Of a stretch of 64,000 bases of DNA, positions 43,987-53,573 are shown one piece after another. The stretch is from Methylobacterium sp. Leaf125. Lineage in GTDB: Bacteria > Pseudomonadota > Alphaproteobacteria > Rhizobiales > Beijerinckiaceae. The notes under the pieces were generated by a model, which saw only the letters and a program-made list of their open reading frames with translations, did no database searches and was not told the origin of the DNA. The DNA lies in NCBI RefSeq assembly GCF_001423085.1, contig NZ_LMNU01000045.1:144651-208650 (forward strand), in the 5' to 3' direction. A program made the translations under genes and the position numbers. The first letter of the stretch is position 1. Every line of letters begins with the position of its first letter.

Positions 43987-44382
43987 ATGACTACATCGCC
44001 CACAGAGTTTGGCCAGAACAACGCGATCGCCTACGAACCGGAAGACCTCGCCCGCCTTTTCAACGAACGCGCCAATGCGGGCGACCTGGACGGCCTCATT
44101 TCGCTCTACGAGCACGATGCGGTGGTGGCCGCCGGCAAGGTGGTGGCGACTGGACACAACGAGATCCGGCAATTCTATGCGGACCTCCTGGCGCGGAAGT
44201 CTGATTTTCCAGCAGCCGAGACTTTGCCGGCGATCCGGAACGGCGACCTCGCGATGACCTTCGCGCGGCTGCCCAATGGGACGATCTCGGTTGAAACCGC
44301 ACGTCGCCAGGCCGACGGCGGATGGCGCTGGCTGATCGACCAACTGAAGATCAAGCCTCGTCAGGCGGACAAGGCCGGCTAA
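43987..44382 (+). CDS. NTF2/SnoaL-like protein
   Basis: This encodes 131 residues from ATG 43987, preceded by AGAAAGGA. The cone-shaped NTF2-like fold is suggested by LARLFNERANAGDLDGLISLYEHDAVV, GHNEIRQFYADLLA and the C-terminal RRQADGGWRWLIDQLKIKP, the standard pattern of SnoaL/ketosteroid-isomerase-like proteins. Reaction unknown. It is the middle gene of the OsmC/SnoaL/esterase operon. Confidence 0.85.
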   Translation: MTTSPTEFGQNNAIAYEPEDLARLFNERANAGDLDGLISLYEHDAVVAAGKVVATGHNEIRQFYADLLARKSDFPAAETLPAIRNGDLAMTFARLPNGTISVETARRQADGGWRWLIDQLKIKPRQADKAG

Positions 44383-44433
44383 CGGACGGCCCCCGCTCTG
44401 ATTGCCGCCGATACCTAGACCAAGGGTTCTCGT

Positions 44434-45117
44434 ATGATCGATCCTCGACTCGCCGGGCGGCTTGCCTTCGCTCACCGGCTTCCCACGAAGGAACCCCTCC
44501 CCCCCGGCCGGCACGGTCTCGGTCTCTTCTCTAAGCGGGACGCAATCCTCGTGGTACCGGAAAGCGTCGACCCACGCCGGCCAACGCCTCTCGTGGTCCT
44601 GTTTCACGGTGGTGGCGGCAGCGCGGAAAAAATTCTGCCGATGCTGGAGGCCCACGCCCAAGCACAAGGCTTCTTACTGCTGGCTCCCCAATCGATGTTC
44701 CCGACTTGGGACCTCGTGATCGGCGGCCATGGACCTGACCGTGAGCGCGTCGATGAGGCGCTGGCCGAGGTCAGCGCTCGCTACCTCCTCGATCCAACGC
44801 ACCTGATCTTTGCGGGCCATTCGGATGGCGGCAGCTACACGCTCTCCCTCGGCCTCGCCAATGGGCATGTAGTCACCCACCTACTCGTTTCATCGGCGGG
44901 CTTCCTGTCCGTTCACCTGCAATCGGGCGCGCCACAGATCTTCCTGTCGCATGGAGTTTACGACGAGCAGATCCCAATCGACCGCAGCGCAAGGGTCCAT
45001 GTCGCTCAGTTGCGTGAGGCGGGATACGTAGTGAGAGCGGTCGAGTACGACGGCTCTCACGCCTACAACCCAGCCATTGTCGCACAAGGCGTCGAATTCG
45101 TTCTTGCAACAACATAA
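44434..45117 (+). CDS. Alpha/beta-hydrolase esterase (phospholipase/carboxylesterase-like)
   Basis: This encodes 227 residues. The oxyanion-hole block is VVLFHGGGGSAEKILPML, the nucleophile elbow is FAGHSDGGSYTLSLGLANG, the acid is probably in LSHGVYDEQIPI and the histidine is in YDGSHAYNPAI, giving a complete Ser-Asp-His triad. There is no signal peptide, so it acts in the cytoplasm. As the last gene behind the GntR-type operator, it might hydrolyse a thioester or ester related to oxalate metabolism, but the substrate is not indicated by the sequence. Confidence 0.88.
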   Translation: MIDPRLAGRLAFAHRLPTKEPLPPGRHGLGLFSKRDAILVVPESVDPRRPTPLVVLFHGGGGSAEKILPMLEAHAQAQGFLLLAPQSMFPTWDLVIGGHGPDRERVDEALAEVSARYLLDPTHLIFAGHSDGGSYTLSLGLANGHVVTHLLVSSAGFLSVHLQSGAPQIFLSHGVYDEQIPIDRSARVHVAQLREAGYVVRAVEYDGSHAYNPAIVAQGVEFVLATT

Positions 45118-45515
45118 CTGCGTGAAACCGCAGCTTACGCAAAGATCTATCCGATCGAGGCCGGTACTGCGCCATCGTTTTAGATTTGTGTATCGTCTTC
45201 CAGAGCGGCAATCCGATTCAGGCCCTGTGCAATCGTGACGAGATCCGGCTGCAGCGCTCCCGCTTCCACCGACGTATCGGTAGCGGATCGGCTACGGAAG
45301 ACCGACTGACCAGACAAATTTGGCGAAGCCCCTGGGCGGATCCGATGCGTGCGATCCAACGTATTTACCACGTCGTCCCTCTACCTCAAAATACCCTCGT
45401 ATTTCACATGGCAGCCTTCTTGGATCGGGTGATCTCCGTTCATTTAATTCGATCTTTACCAGATCAGGCTTATCTTCAAATAGATTAAATTATTCCGAAC
45501 GAGGACGCATACGTG
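45118..45515. other. 398-bp intergenic, AT-richer
   Basis: There is no coding frame of note. The last 130 bases are AT-rich and probably carry the promoter of the following small gene; GAGGA at 45501-45505 is its ribosome-binding site. Confidence 0.45.
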
Positions 45516-45884
45516 ATGGAAGCAGCCGAGAAGCCCGTCCTTGTGGACTCGCTCGACCAGGAAGCCGAGCGGATTCGGAACATCTTCAGCACTTCGTTCC
45601 CGCATTCGGGCGACGACCTGAACCGGCTGATTCCTGAGAACTTTACCGATACGCTGTCCCACAGGGCTGAGCCCGCGCCGAAGGCGGAGACCGACGAATT
45701 CGACTGGTCGATCACGCTCGCGAACATCGAAGCGATCGTCGAGGCTAGTAACACTAGCAAGAGTTCGGTGGCGGATGCGGAGCGTCGGGCTGAAATTGCC
45801 GAGGCCAAAGCCCGGGAGGCAATCCATTGGCTCCGCCTTCTTCATGAAGCCGTCCTGAAGGGTATGCCTACCCCATCGGCGTAG
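45516..45884 (+). CDS. Small acidic coiled-coil hypothetical protein
   Basis: This encodes 122 residues from ATG 45516; GTG 45513 is equally spaced from GAGGA. The N-terminal half is acidic with LDQEAERIRNIFSTSFP, and the C-terminal half is a helix (ADAERRAEIAEAKAREAIHW) likely to form a coiled coil. There is no signal peptide or known motif. Similar short acidic proteins are common and unannotated in related genomes, but no function can be assigned. Confidence 0.6.
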   Translation: MEAAEKPVLVDSLDQEAERIRNIFSTSFPHSGDDLNRLIPENFTDTLSHRAEPAPKAETDEFDWSITLANIEAIVEASNTSKSSVADAERRAEIAEAKAREAIHWLRLLHEAVLKGMPTPSA

Positions 45885-46514
45885 GGCGCCAAGTCCGGCC
45901 AGGATCATCGTTTGTGAAGCATCGCGTCGCTTCGAGCCGTGGTAGGGTTGCGTTCGGAAACGACGCCGCGTGAACCTTAGCGCTCTGCCGCCGTAGTGGG
46001 GAGTCGCCAACGAGATTGCCTCAGGCCCTGCGTTGAAACGAGGCCTCTCAGCGTCGGCATGGATGCTCGGCGCGATCGTGTTTGATCTGGCAGCGCTGAC
46101 GTAAGGCGGCGAGATCCGTGTCAGCATGGTCAGCGGTGTCGTGATCGCGACGCGCCGTCGCAGAACCACGTGCATTAACCGCACCCACTTGTGCGCTTCA
46201 TCAGTCCTGACCGAAACGGCAATCGACTGGTCGGCGGCATCCAAAAGTCCGCCATCGTGTCATCTCATCAGCGGCCGTTGGAACGCTGGAAAACGCTCCC
46301 CCTTCCCTGAGCGATCGTCCCCCTTACAGCGACAATGCGACATCATAGCGGATCACGGACAAGACCTCCAGCCAGTCGATTAGGGATAAGGCGCGGGCTT
46401 CCCGGCGGATCTGCTTGGTCCGCGGGGGGCCACACAGACCGAGGCACTGGGAAATGCCCGATCTCGGGTCAATCCATCTCTGCCGGAGGCGGAGCGATCG
46501 AGCGCGTCGATCCG
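45885..46514. other. 630-bp region, no gene supported
   Basis: Several frames are open on both strands but lack protein-like composition. No repeats, hairpins with T-runs or RNA genes were recognised. Confidence 0.35.
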
Positions 46515-46757
46515 TTAATCCGCGTGGCTCGAAGGCGCCTGCCATTCCACGCCGGCATGCTCGCGAATATCGCCCGCTGAACTTCCGGTATCGGCATCGC
46601 TCGCCCAGCCGCTGGGCTCGGCGACATCTACGATCTCGTCCTCCGGATAGGCGGCTTCCAGGAACAGCCTTGCCTCCCCTTCCGCGGCGGCCCGCACCGT
46701 CACCAAGGGCTTTGTCCCTGCGGCGGATCGGATCTTGGCAATAAATAACTTCATCAT
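46515..46757 (-). CDS. Small hypothetical protein
   Basis: This encodes 80 residues from ATG 46757 (MMKLFIAKIRSAAGTKPLVT), with AGAAGG at a good distance. The first half has a strand-helix pattern with AAAEGEARLFLEAAYPEDEIVDV, and the tail is acidic. I do not recognise it. The good ribosome-binding site and orderly N-terminus support a real gene. Confidence 0.55.
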   Translation of the reverse strand: MMKLFIAKIRSAAGTKPLVTVRAAAEGEARLFLEAAYPEDEIVDVAEPSGWASDADTGSSAGDIREHAGVEWQAPSSHAD

Positions 46758-47462
46758 AAGCAGCCTTCTGGAACGGTCCCATCCCTTCAGAGAGGGCAGC
46801 GCCCGCGAACAACAAGGGATTTCCGCTTCACCATCCAAGCTCGCCGCTCACGTCTAGCGGGATTCAGAGCGGGCCTGGAACGAGAATCGAGGGCGTCGTG
46901 GCACACATCGCAGTCAGCAAATGCGCCTTTAGGCTGCGGCGTAGAAGGAAGATACACACCCGTTGATCCGGTGGCCGATTGGACATCCAGCTGAGGACGA
47001 TGGGCGACCTCAGCGGCACACGCCGCAATTTGGAAATGCGTGCATCCTCATCGGGTTTGCGAAGGCTGCGAGTTGCGCCCTTGTTGATCAGTCATTGATT
47101 GGTGCACAGGCAAGGGATGTCAGCAGTTTGCAGGTCTATGATTGTTTCCTGCTACAAATCTAGTCGAGCAATCTCGGGCAAGGGTGATGCGACGCAGCCT
47201 TGCCAAGCACCGCATTAAGTCTTGAGGGGATTGATAGCGAAAGGTTCCGGGAATTTTGTCAGGGGCGTGGCATGGTCGATTCCGGCGGACCGACCCCGGA
47301 ATTTCCGGCTCTCACCATTTCAAGCGAAGCTGGGGACGAGAACCGGCCGCATGCCGTTTGGCGGTCTAGGGACGCGTTGATCGCAACCAGTCCGAAACTT
47401 CCCCGACGGCATGCTGCCTCCAGGAAGATCGATCCGGGGTGACCGATCCGTGTGCGAGGGAC
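46758..47462. other. 705-bp region, no gene supported
   Basis: This is mixed composition between divergent small genes. I found no coding frame with recognisable features and no repeats. Confidence 0.35.
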
Positions 47463-48005
47463 ATGGCACAAACGTTCAGACGCCGCCTGTTTCTCGAACG
47501 GGTTTCCTGCCGGACCTCTGCACAACCTCTCGCACTTGAGGCCGAGTTCACACGCGACAACGTTGATATCGCCTGTCAGGCTTTGTCCTTGAAGCTCGTC
47601 TCGCTCGTGGAGGTGGATGATGAGAGCAACTACGCGTTTCGGATCACACGCCCTGGCCTTCTCCTGCTTGCCGGCCAGATCGAAGACGCCGCAGCGCTGC
47701 TTGATCGGGGCCTCGGCATCAGGCGACTTCCCATTCCACCGCCCTGGGGCTTAATCGGCAACAAGCTCCGCCCCGGCGGCCCGGGGATGTCCCTGAGGGG
47801 GAGTGGACCTCGCGCCTACGCGACGCAGCTGATCCTGGCAGTCGCCTCTGGGCATGCGATCGTTCAAGGTGATGTCGTTCGCGGCAACGCGAATGCTCCG
47901 CGTCCTGGCGCGTTCAATGAAGCGCCGCACCAATCGGAGCGGCTTGGAACATCATCGCCGCTCAGAGACTGGGGCCGAACCAAAGACCGGGATCGCCCGG
48001 TATGA
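47463..48005 (+). CDS. Doubtful protein with winged-helix-like segment
   Basis: This frame of up to 180 residues from ATG 47463 follows a GAGGG. Residues about 30-80 (DNVDIACQALSLKLVSLVEV, then YAFRITRPGLLLLAGQ) look like the last helices and wing of a winged-helix DNA-binding domain. The remaining 100 residues are Pro/Arg/Gly-rich and not protein-like, so only the first part may be translated or the gene may be decayed. Reported with low confidence. Confidence 0.3.
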   Translation: MAQTFRRRLFLERVSCRTSAQPLALEAEFTRDNVDIACQALSLKLVSLVEVDDESNYAFRITRPGLLLLAGQIEDAAALLDRGLGIRRLPIPPPWGLIGNKLRPGGPGMSLRGSGPRAYATQLILAVASGHAIVQGDVVRGNANAPRPGAFNEAPHQSERLGTSSPLRDWGRTKDRDRPV

Positions 48006-48384
48006 TCGGGATTTGGAAAATGCTGCTGCGGGCGATTGTTAAGCTCCCAGGGGTACCCGCGGGCGCAACGACGCCCCATCTTGCCTGTCCAACGACCATC
48101 GAAAGGCTGGCCTGAATGTGTCTGCGATGCCCCTGATGTATCCTTGAGCTGAGCAGCATTCTATACTGGATGACTACGCATCACGAGACCTACTGTACAG
48201 CCACTATCATTTTGAATTCATTTCTTACCATACGGAGGGAGCCGAACCCGGCGCGTAGAAGACGCGTTCCCGGGAAGAACCCGCGGAGTTTCACCAGATT
48301 GGGGATGAGACCGCAGAATCGACAGCACCACGGGGGACCGACGACGGCCAAGACATCATGGGATCGTTGTATCCTCGGAAGGGC
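48006..48384. other. 379-bp intergenic
   Basis: An AT-rich pocket lies at 48170-48240. No gene or structured element was recognised. Confidence 0.35.
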
Positions 48385-48942
48385 TCAACGTAGGCCACGT
48401 GCCGCCATTTCCTCGGGAGCCTGCAGCGCTGCGTCCTGACGCGCGATCAGCGTTGTCAGTTCGACCGGACGGTAATCGCAGGCATCGGCCCCGACGTCAC
48501 AGGAGCGGCTCGTATCCGGCAGGCAGGCATGGGTATGCCCATACAGGTGGCGCGTCTCCCGCCAGAAGCCCGGCCAGGACCGATGCGGGTAATGCGAGAG
48601 AAAGAGCCGCCAAGCCAAGCCGTTGGAATCTTCAACGGTGATACGGGCATTCTCTACCGGCGGCTCTGTCCAGGGTAGTTCGAGCACCCGGTTCGTATCG
48701 TGATTGCCGCGCACCAAGCGCTTGATACCATTGAGACGAGCAAAGACGGCGGCACAATGCGCGCGGCTGGCACCGGCGGCGAAGTCACCGAGGTGCCAGA
48801 CCTCGTCGGTCACTCCCACAACCGAATTCCAGCGGACGATCAGAGCCTCGTCATGGCCCTCCACCGACCCGAAGGTCTGGCGTCGACGCTGAACGAGAGG
48901 TGCATCACCGAAATGGGTGTCGGCGGTGAAGAATATTGCCAT
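48385..48942 (-). CDS. Metallophosphoesterase
   Basis: This encodes 185 residues from ATG 48942 (MAIFFTADTHFGD). All calcineurin-like metal motifs are visible: ADTHFGD, EVWHLGDFAAG, LVRGNHD, LSHYPH and YGHTH. Members of this short subfamily are often annotated as phosphoesterases of unknown substrate. The frame extends upstream to 49125 without homology. It diverges from the secreted cupredoxin-like gene. Confidence 0.92.
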   Translation of the reverse strand: MAIFFTADTHFGDAPLVQRRRQTFGSVEGHDEALIVRWNSVVGVTDEVWHLGDFAAGASRAHCAAVFARLNGIKRLVRGNHDTNRVLELPWTEPPVENARITVEDSNGLAWRLFLSHYPHRSWPGFWRETRHLYGHTHACLPDTSRSCDVGADACDYRPVELTTLIARQDAALQAPEEMAARGLR

Positions 48943-49161
48943 GCAACCTGAGAAATATTCGCGCCATGGAGAGACAAGAGCGGGCGCACTGCCATTCCGC
49001 GAGATGGTGCAATCTCTATAGCGCTCAAGCTGGCGCAATGTCGCTTGCCTCCGAACGGCGATCTTGACGCAACCGGCCTTGCGGCGCGCCGCCGCGTGAA
49101 GGAACTCTAACTCGCTGCCATCCATTCCCCGACAGAACCCTATTCAATCGAGGTTTTCCTG

Positions 49162-49614
49162 ATGCGATACGCACTGCTCGGACTTGGTGCTCTGGCGGCC
49201 ATCACATACGCAGGCGGAGCCCTTGCTCAAAGCAAACCGTTGCCCCCGGCTTCGAGCGATGCGATGCCGCCCGTCGAACTGACAATCACGATGGACGGGG
49301 ACAAGCCTATCTGTGCCCCTGCCGAGTTGAAGTTGCCCGCCAACACGAACGTGGAACTCCACGTCGTGAGCCAGGCCGCCGAACCCGTCACGATCACTGC
49401 GCCAGGTCAGTTCGAGAACGCCAACGTTCTCCATGCTGAAGGCGACCTCGTTCATGTCGCGAGCGAAAAAGGTTATCTCGTGAAACAGCACGGGAAGGGT
49501 GTCCTGCGAATTCGCACGCTGAAGCCAGGCCAGGAAACCTACGCCTGCACTAGCAATCGCAATCAGAAGGCGCCCTTTGAAGGAAAATTGGTGCTTACTT
49601 CTCCTGCTGGCTAG
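49162..49614 (+). CDS. Exported small beta-sandwich (cupredoxin-like) protein
   Basis: This encodes 150 residues with signal peptide YALLGLGALAAITYAGGALAQ. The mature part has strands LTITMDGDKPICAPAELKLPANTNVELHVV and KGVLRIRTLKPGQETYACTS then APFEGKLVLTS, the order seen in cupredoxin-like domains. Only one of the usual copper ligands (Cys in YACTS) is clear, and the following His/Met are absent, so copper binding is doubtful. The two cysteines (PIC and YAC) might form a disulfide. It is a periplasmic protein of unknown role. Confidence 0.65.
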   Translation: MRYALLGLGALAAITYAGGALAQSKPLPPASSDAMPPVELTITMDGDKPICAPAELKLPANTNVELHVVSQAAEPVTITAPGQFENANVLHAEGDLVHVASEKGYLVKQHGKGVLRIRTLKPGQETYACTSNRNQKAPFEGKLVLTSPAG

Positions 49615-49971
49615 TTCCTCCTCTACAGCGCCTGCCTCAGGAATGCCCCTAACGCGCCACCTGAGGAAGTGTGGTCAAATCCTTTCTGGTCGTCAGGGTG
49701 ACAGTTGCGTCGGACAGTTCCGTCCTTGGTGAAATTTAGAGGGCTATGACACGTGTCCGCCTTTCACCACTTTGTGCGGATCCGCTATTTCAAGCTTAGC
49801 CTCCTTCATTGATAAGGCGCCGTCGTTGCTTCGGCATGGACGGCGGGTCCTGACAGCGCCTAAATTTCCCCCGCTGGTGCGGCGATGCCCACATCGACGG
49901 CACACGCTTTTAGCTGACTCCTACTGTTCCCGTAGTCTAGCTGATCAGGGACACAAGATAAGCAAACAACC
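49615..49971. other. 357-bp intergenic between convergent genes
   Basis: No coding frame is supported. The right end is AT-rich. No clear terminator hairpin was found. Confidence 0.35.
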
Positions 49972-51105
49972 TCAAATATTTATTCGTGCTGAACCATGAG
50001 CGTCTAGGACTTCCCGGAGAAGCTCTGGAACTCGTGCCCAAGGCTCTGTTGCTCGGCCGAAGGCACTCTTGCGTGTCTCCGCCGCGTGGGCGCGGACTGC
50101 AACGATGTCCTGCCATCGCGAGACAAAGGCTGCGATGCACTCCGGGTCGAAGTGCTTCGCGCTTTCGGCTTCAAGGCAGCGCAGAGCTTGCTCCGCCGGC
50201 AGCGCATCCTTGTACGGGCGAACCGTTGTGAGTGCGTCAAAGACGTCGGCCACGGCTACGATGCGTGCCGCGAGTGGAATTGCCGGCCCTGCCAAGCCAT
50301 TGGGATAACCGCTCCCATCCCACTTTTCGTGGTGCGCTTCCGCGATCTCGGCCGCGAGTTGGATCAGTTCCGAAGCACTATCGTCCAAGATCCGGCGACC
50401 AATCTCGGTGTGGGTGCGGACCACAGAAAATTCATCAGCCGTCAGCGCTCCCTTTTTGAGGAGGATGCCGTCCGGAACCGCGACCTTTCCAACGTCGTGC
50501 AAGGGTGCAGCCAAGTATATACGGTGGCACAGGTTTGGCTCCAGCCCAAGTGCTTCGGCGATAATCTGGCTGTAGCGCGCAACACGCCACGTGTGATCGC
50601 CCGTATCGTTGTCACGGTATTCGACCGCCAGAGCGAGGCGGAAGATGATCTCCTCCTCCCGCTCACGCAGGTGGCGGACCGCGGTTTCGATCTCACCAGC
50701 AAGCCAAGCTGCCTGGTCGTCGAGACGCCGGATGGCCGCTGCCAGCTTGATTTGATTCCGCAGGCGGACACTCAACTCGATGCCCTTCAGACGCTTGTCG
50801 AGGAAATCCGAGGCGCCGGCCTCCAGCGCGGCGAGCCTGACGGCATCGGTTACGTCGCTGGTCACCATGATGATCGGCACCTGCGCATAATGCGGGATGG
50901 CGCGCATGCGTTGGATGAAAGTTGTGCCGTCCATCTCAGGCATGTGGTGATCCACCAGAATGAGGTCGAACGCCCGCGTCTGCGCTTCAATGAGCGCGAT
51001 GGTGGGGCTTGTCCGTGCCGTCACACCCACGCCGTGCTCCTGCTCAAGCAGTTTCTGAAGCCGCAGCAACATTGTTTGACTGTCATCGACCAGAAGCGCG
51101 TCCAC
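49972..51105 (-). CDS. Response regulator with HD-GYP phosphodiesterase domain (RpfG-like)
   Basis: This encodes 377 residues from a GTG (51105) with GAGGA upstream. The N-terminal receiver contains LLVDDSQTMLLRL, the phospho-acceptor in DLILVDHHMPEMDGTTF and IPIIMVTSD. After a coiled linker, the HD-GYP domain has HDVGKVAVPDGILLKKG, IAEAHHEKWDGSGYPNGLAG and IVAVADVFDALTTVRPYKDA, with all metal-binding His/Asp and the GYP triplet. It should hydrolyse cyclic di-GMP when phosphorylated. No cognate kinase is adjacent. Confidence 0.94.
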   Translation of the reverse strand: MDALLVDDSQTMLLRLQKLLEQEHGVGVTARTSPTIALIEAQTRAFDLILVDHHMPEMDGTTFIQRMRAIPHYAQVPIIMVTSDVTDAVRLAALEAGASDFLDKRLKGIELSVRLRNQIKLAAAIRRLDDQAAWLAGEIETAVRHLREREEEIIFRLALAVEYRDNDTGDHTWRVARYSQIIAEALGLEPNLCHRIYLAAPLHDVGKVAVPDGILLKKGALTADEFSVVRTHTEIGRRILDDSASELIQLAAEIAEAHHEKWDGSGYPNGLAGPAIPLAARIVAVADVFDALTTVRPYKDALPAEQALRCLEAESAKHFDPECIAAFVSRWQDIVAVRAHAAETRKSAFGRATEPWARVPELLREVLDAHGSARINI

Positions 51106-52341
51106 AATTTAAGTTTCCTCAAGTGTCTCTTAAGATCAGTTTTTGGGCATCATCCAGGGATGCTTTGTTCGAGGATGAGGGCTAACCGTCAGCATCGGAC
51201 GCTGGCAAAAACCCATGCGAACACTGAGGCATCCAACCATTTGTCAGCGGCAGGTTGTGTCGGAATGTCTATCCGGAATCCGTTTAGGTAAGAGAATGTG
51301 GCGACGTCCTGATCGAAACGGGAAGAAAGATGCTCAGGCGATGATTTGGAAGGCTTACTGAAAGCAGACGCCGCCCTGCCGGTCGCACCTTCGTGCACCT
51401 CGCCCGAGCACCTGCATAACTCATGAAATACAGGCCAACCAAAAGATAAGCAGCCTTAGCGATTAACTGGATAATGACCAATCCAAATTATTTCCAAAAC
51501 AACGAATACTTCACGTCTCTCTTCAGCGCTATCTGCGAGAGAGAATTTTGACCGACAGCAGAAGAGTAATGACGCAATCGCGTTCGATGCCCCTTTCAGC
51601 TTCAGGAACACTTCGGTACTCGCTTTAATCACATATCATCAACCTCCAATTCGATGATTGCACACGCAGCACGAAGCGCCTTGAGTTTGATAACATCATT
51701 CCCTTTCATGAACATCATCGAACCAGCCCTCAATTTGCAGCGGCTTCAGAAGGCCACCGAACACAGCAATGACACCACGAAAGCATGAATACATTATTGA
51801 AAGGCCGTGCTTATGAGCAAATTTTGCGCTCGCCAACGACAATAAACGAAATCGACTTTATATGATCCATCTCTATAACTGGGCTATTCTGTGCCATCTT
51901 CGGAAAAGTGAGCTATTATGGCTTACCGATCCGGGAGTCGTGAAATTCGGCATGAAGCGCGTGCATCGTGGGCAACCCAGACCAATTACCAACGAGAAGA
52001 AGGTACGTACTCGTTGTGGTGCCACGCCTTGAAGTCGGACAGGGTCTCACAAGGGCATACACAGTAGCGTCCTGTCGCGATCACAAGATTTCGGACATGT
52101 GGCTCAGTACGCCTTCGGCTCACCCCCAAACTTATTAATTCTAGTAAGGCTTTTAGTCTTGGGGGATATTCGAAATACCTGTTTGCGACCTCCAGAGCAG
52201 TGCGGCGAGAGTCGGACCCTTCACTAAGTCAATCGAAGGTGATGTAAGGACATGACTGTGTCTGGACTTTCGAGAGGATATCTCTTGACACCCTGAAGAG
52301 TGTGTCGTAGGTTCACCTACACAAATCGACCGTCTGGTTCC
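51106..52341. other. 1.2-kb AT-rich gene-free stretch with Rrf2 promoter at its end
   Basis: GC content is visibly far below that of the surrounding DNA, especially 51420-51960, and no frame exceeds about 70 codons with protein-like sequence. At its right end lies a likely promoter for the Rrf2 gene: TTGACA (52285-52290), 17 bases, TAGGTT (52308-52313). The stretch may be a decayed horizontal acquisition or a long regulatory or RNA-encoding region. Confidence 0.5.
52307..52320. promoter_or_regulatory. Inverted repeat over the Rrf2 gene -10 region
   Basis: GTAGG, TTCA, CCTAC forms a perfect five-base-arm dyad covering the proposed -10 hexamer and ending 21 bp before the ATG. Placement is what an autorepressing Rrf2 regulator would need. 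Confidence 0.55.
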
Positions 52342-52788
52342 ATGCCCACAAGTTCTCGCTTCGTCGTCGCGGTCCACGTCCTTGCCGCTCTTGCTGTGAG
52401 CGACAACAAGCCTTTGCGCTCGGAGGATCTCGCCTATTCCGCCAATACGGGAGCGGTGGTCATCCGTGGTCTCATGTCGCGACTGAACGAGGCAGGACTG
52501 ACGAGATCGCAGTTGGGTGCTGGTGGGGGAGCCCTCCTTGCGAAAGCTGCCGCCGATATCCGGCTCATTGAGGTCTATCAGGCGGTTGAGGACACTGAAT
52601 TGTTCACGTTCCACCGAACGACGCCCTGTCCGAGTTGCGCCGTCGGCGGGAACATCCAGGAAGCGCTTCGCCCTACATTGGAGCGCGCTCGGACGGCAAT
52701 GGAGACTGAACTTTCACATGTTACCGTCGCCGATGTTGCCGCGGAGGTCGCCCGGATCGGCAAGTTCTCGATTCCACTCGTTTGGTAA
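52342..52788 (+). CDS. Rrf2-family transcriptional regulator
   Basis: This encodes 148 residues from ATG 52342. The winged helix is SSRFVVAVHVLAALAVSDNK then SEDLAYSANTGAVVIRGLMSRLNEAGL, followed by the wing GAGGGALLAKAAADIRLIEVYQAVE. Only two cysteines (CPSC) follow, unlike the three of IscR/NsrR, so it is closer to YwnA-type members that respond to electrophiles or oxidants. The next gene encodes a dinucleotide-binding reductase, a usual partner. Confidence 0.88.
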   Translation: MPTSSRFVVAVHVLAALAVSDNKPLRSEDLAYSANTGAVVIRGLMSRLNEAGLTRSQLGAGGGALLAKAAADIRLIEVYQAVEDTELFTFHRTTPCPSCAVGGNIQEALRPTLERARTAMETELSHVTVADVAAEVARIGKFSIPLVW

Positions 52789-52928
52789 AGCCTTACCCAA
52801 ATTTGTCACAGTGACGACGACACAACATTATTAGGATCGTGGTCAACGGCGAATTGGGTCGGGTCTGAGGTTTTACGGGCGCCGATGACCCACCCGTGTT
52901 TTGACCCGTCTTCAACAGGAGTACCATC

Positions 52929-53573
52929 ATGACCATCGGTATCATTGGTTCAGGAGCACTCGGCTCTGCTGTGGCCCGCGCGTTCACGCGAAAAGGGCTT
53001 TCTGTCATCCTCTCGAACAGTCGTGGCCCAGCCTCTCTAGTGAGCCTGATCGAGGAGCTCGGGCCGAACGCGAAGGCTGGATCCATCGCTGAAGCCGCCA
53101 GCGCGGAAATCGTCCTCGTGGCCGTGCCCTGGGTCCACATTGCGGATGCCCTTCGAGGGCTCCCAGCGTGGAACGGCCGGATTGTCGTAGACGGGACCAA
53201 CGCGGTCGAGTTTCTGGACCCGAATTCTTCAGACGCCAACGATCCGAGCAACCCGCTCGCCGCCTATGGCATCAAGGCGATTGATCTGGGCGCCCGCCAT
53301 TCGAGTGCGGTCTTCCGTGACCTTGTTCCCGGTGCCCGAGTGGTCAAGGCGTTCAACCACCTCGATGTTCGTGTGCTCGTGGAGCCGGAGACGGCCGGAG
53401 GAAAGCGTGTTCTGTTCTATTCGGGCGACGATGCTGCAGCGAAGGTCGACGTTCGCGCCTTGATCGAAACTTCCGGCTTCTTCCCCATCGACCTTGGCAC
53501 CCTCGACCTTGGCGGCCCCCTGGCAAGCCTACCCTTCGGGTCGCTTACCACACTGAACCTCATCAAGGTCTAG
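52929..53573 (+). CDS. NADPH-dependent F420-reductase-like protein
   Basis: This encodes 214 residues. The Rossmann motif TIGIIGSGALGSAVARAF is at the very N-terminus and AEIVLVAVPWVHIADAL follows. VVDGTNAVEF and KAFNHLDVRVLVEP are typical of the pfam F420_oxidored group, which in non-methanogens are NADP-binding reductases of unknown substrate. The ribosome-binding site AGGAG lies 5' of ATG 52929. It is probably co-regulated by the Rrf2 protein encoded 140 bp upstream. Confidence 0.87.
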   Translation: MTIGIIGSGALGSAVARAFTRKGLSVILSNSRGPASLVSLIEELGPNAKAGSIAEAASAEIVLVAVPWVHIADALRGLPAWNGRIVVDGTNAVEFLDPNSSDANDPSNPLAAYGIKAIDLGARHSSAVFRDLVPGARVVKAFNHLDVRVLVEPETAGGKRVLFYSGDDAAAKVDVRALIETSGFFPIDLGTLDLGGPLASLPFGSLTTLNLIKV

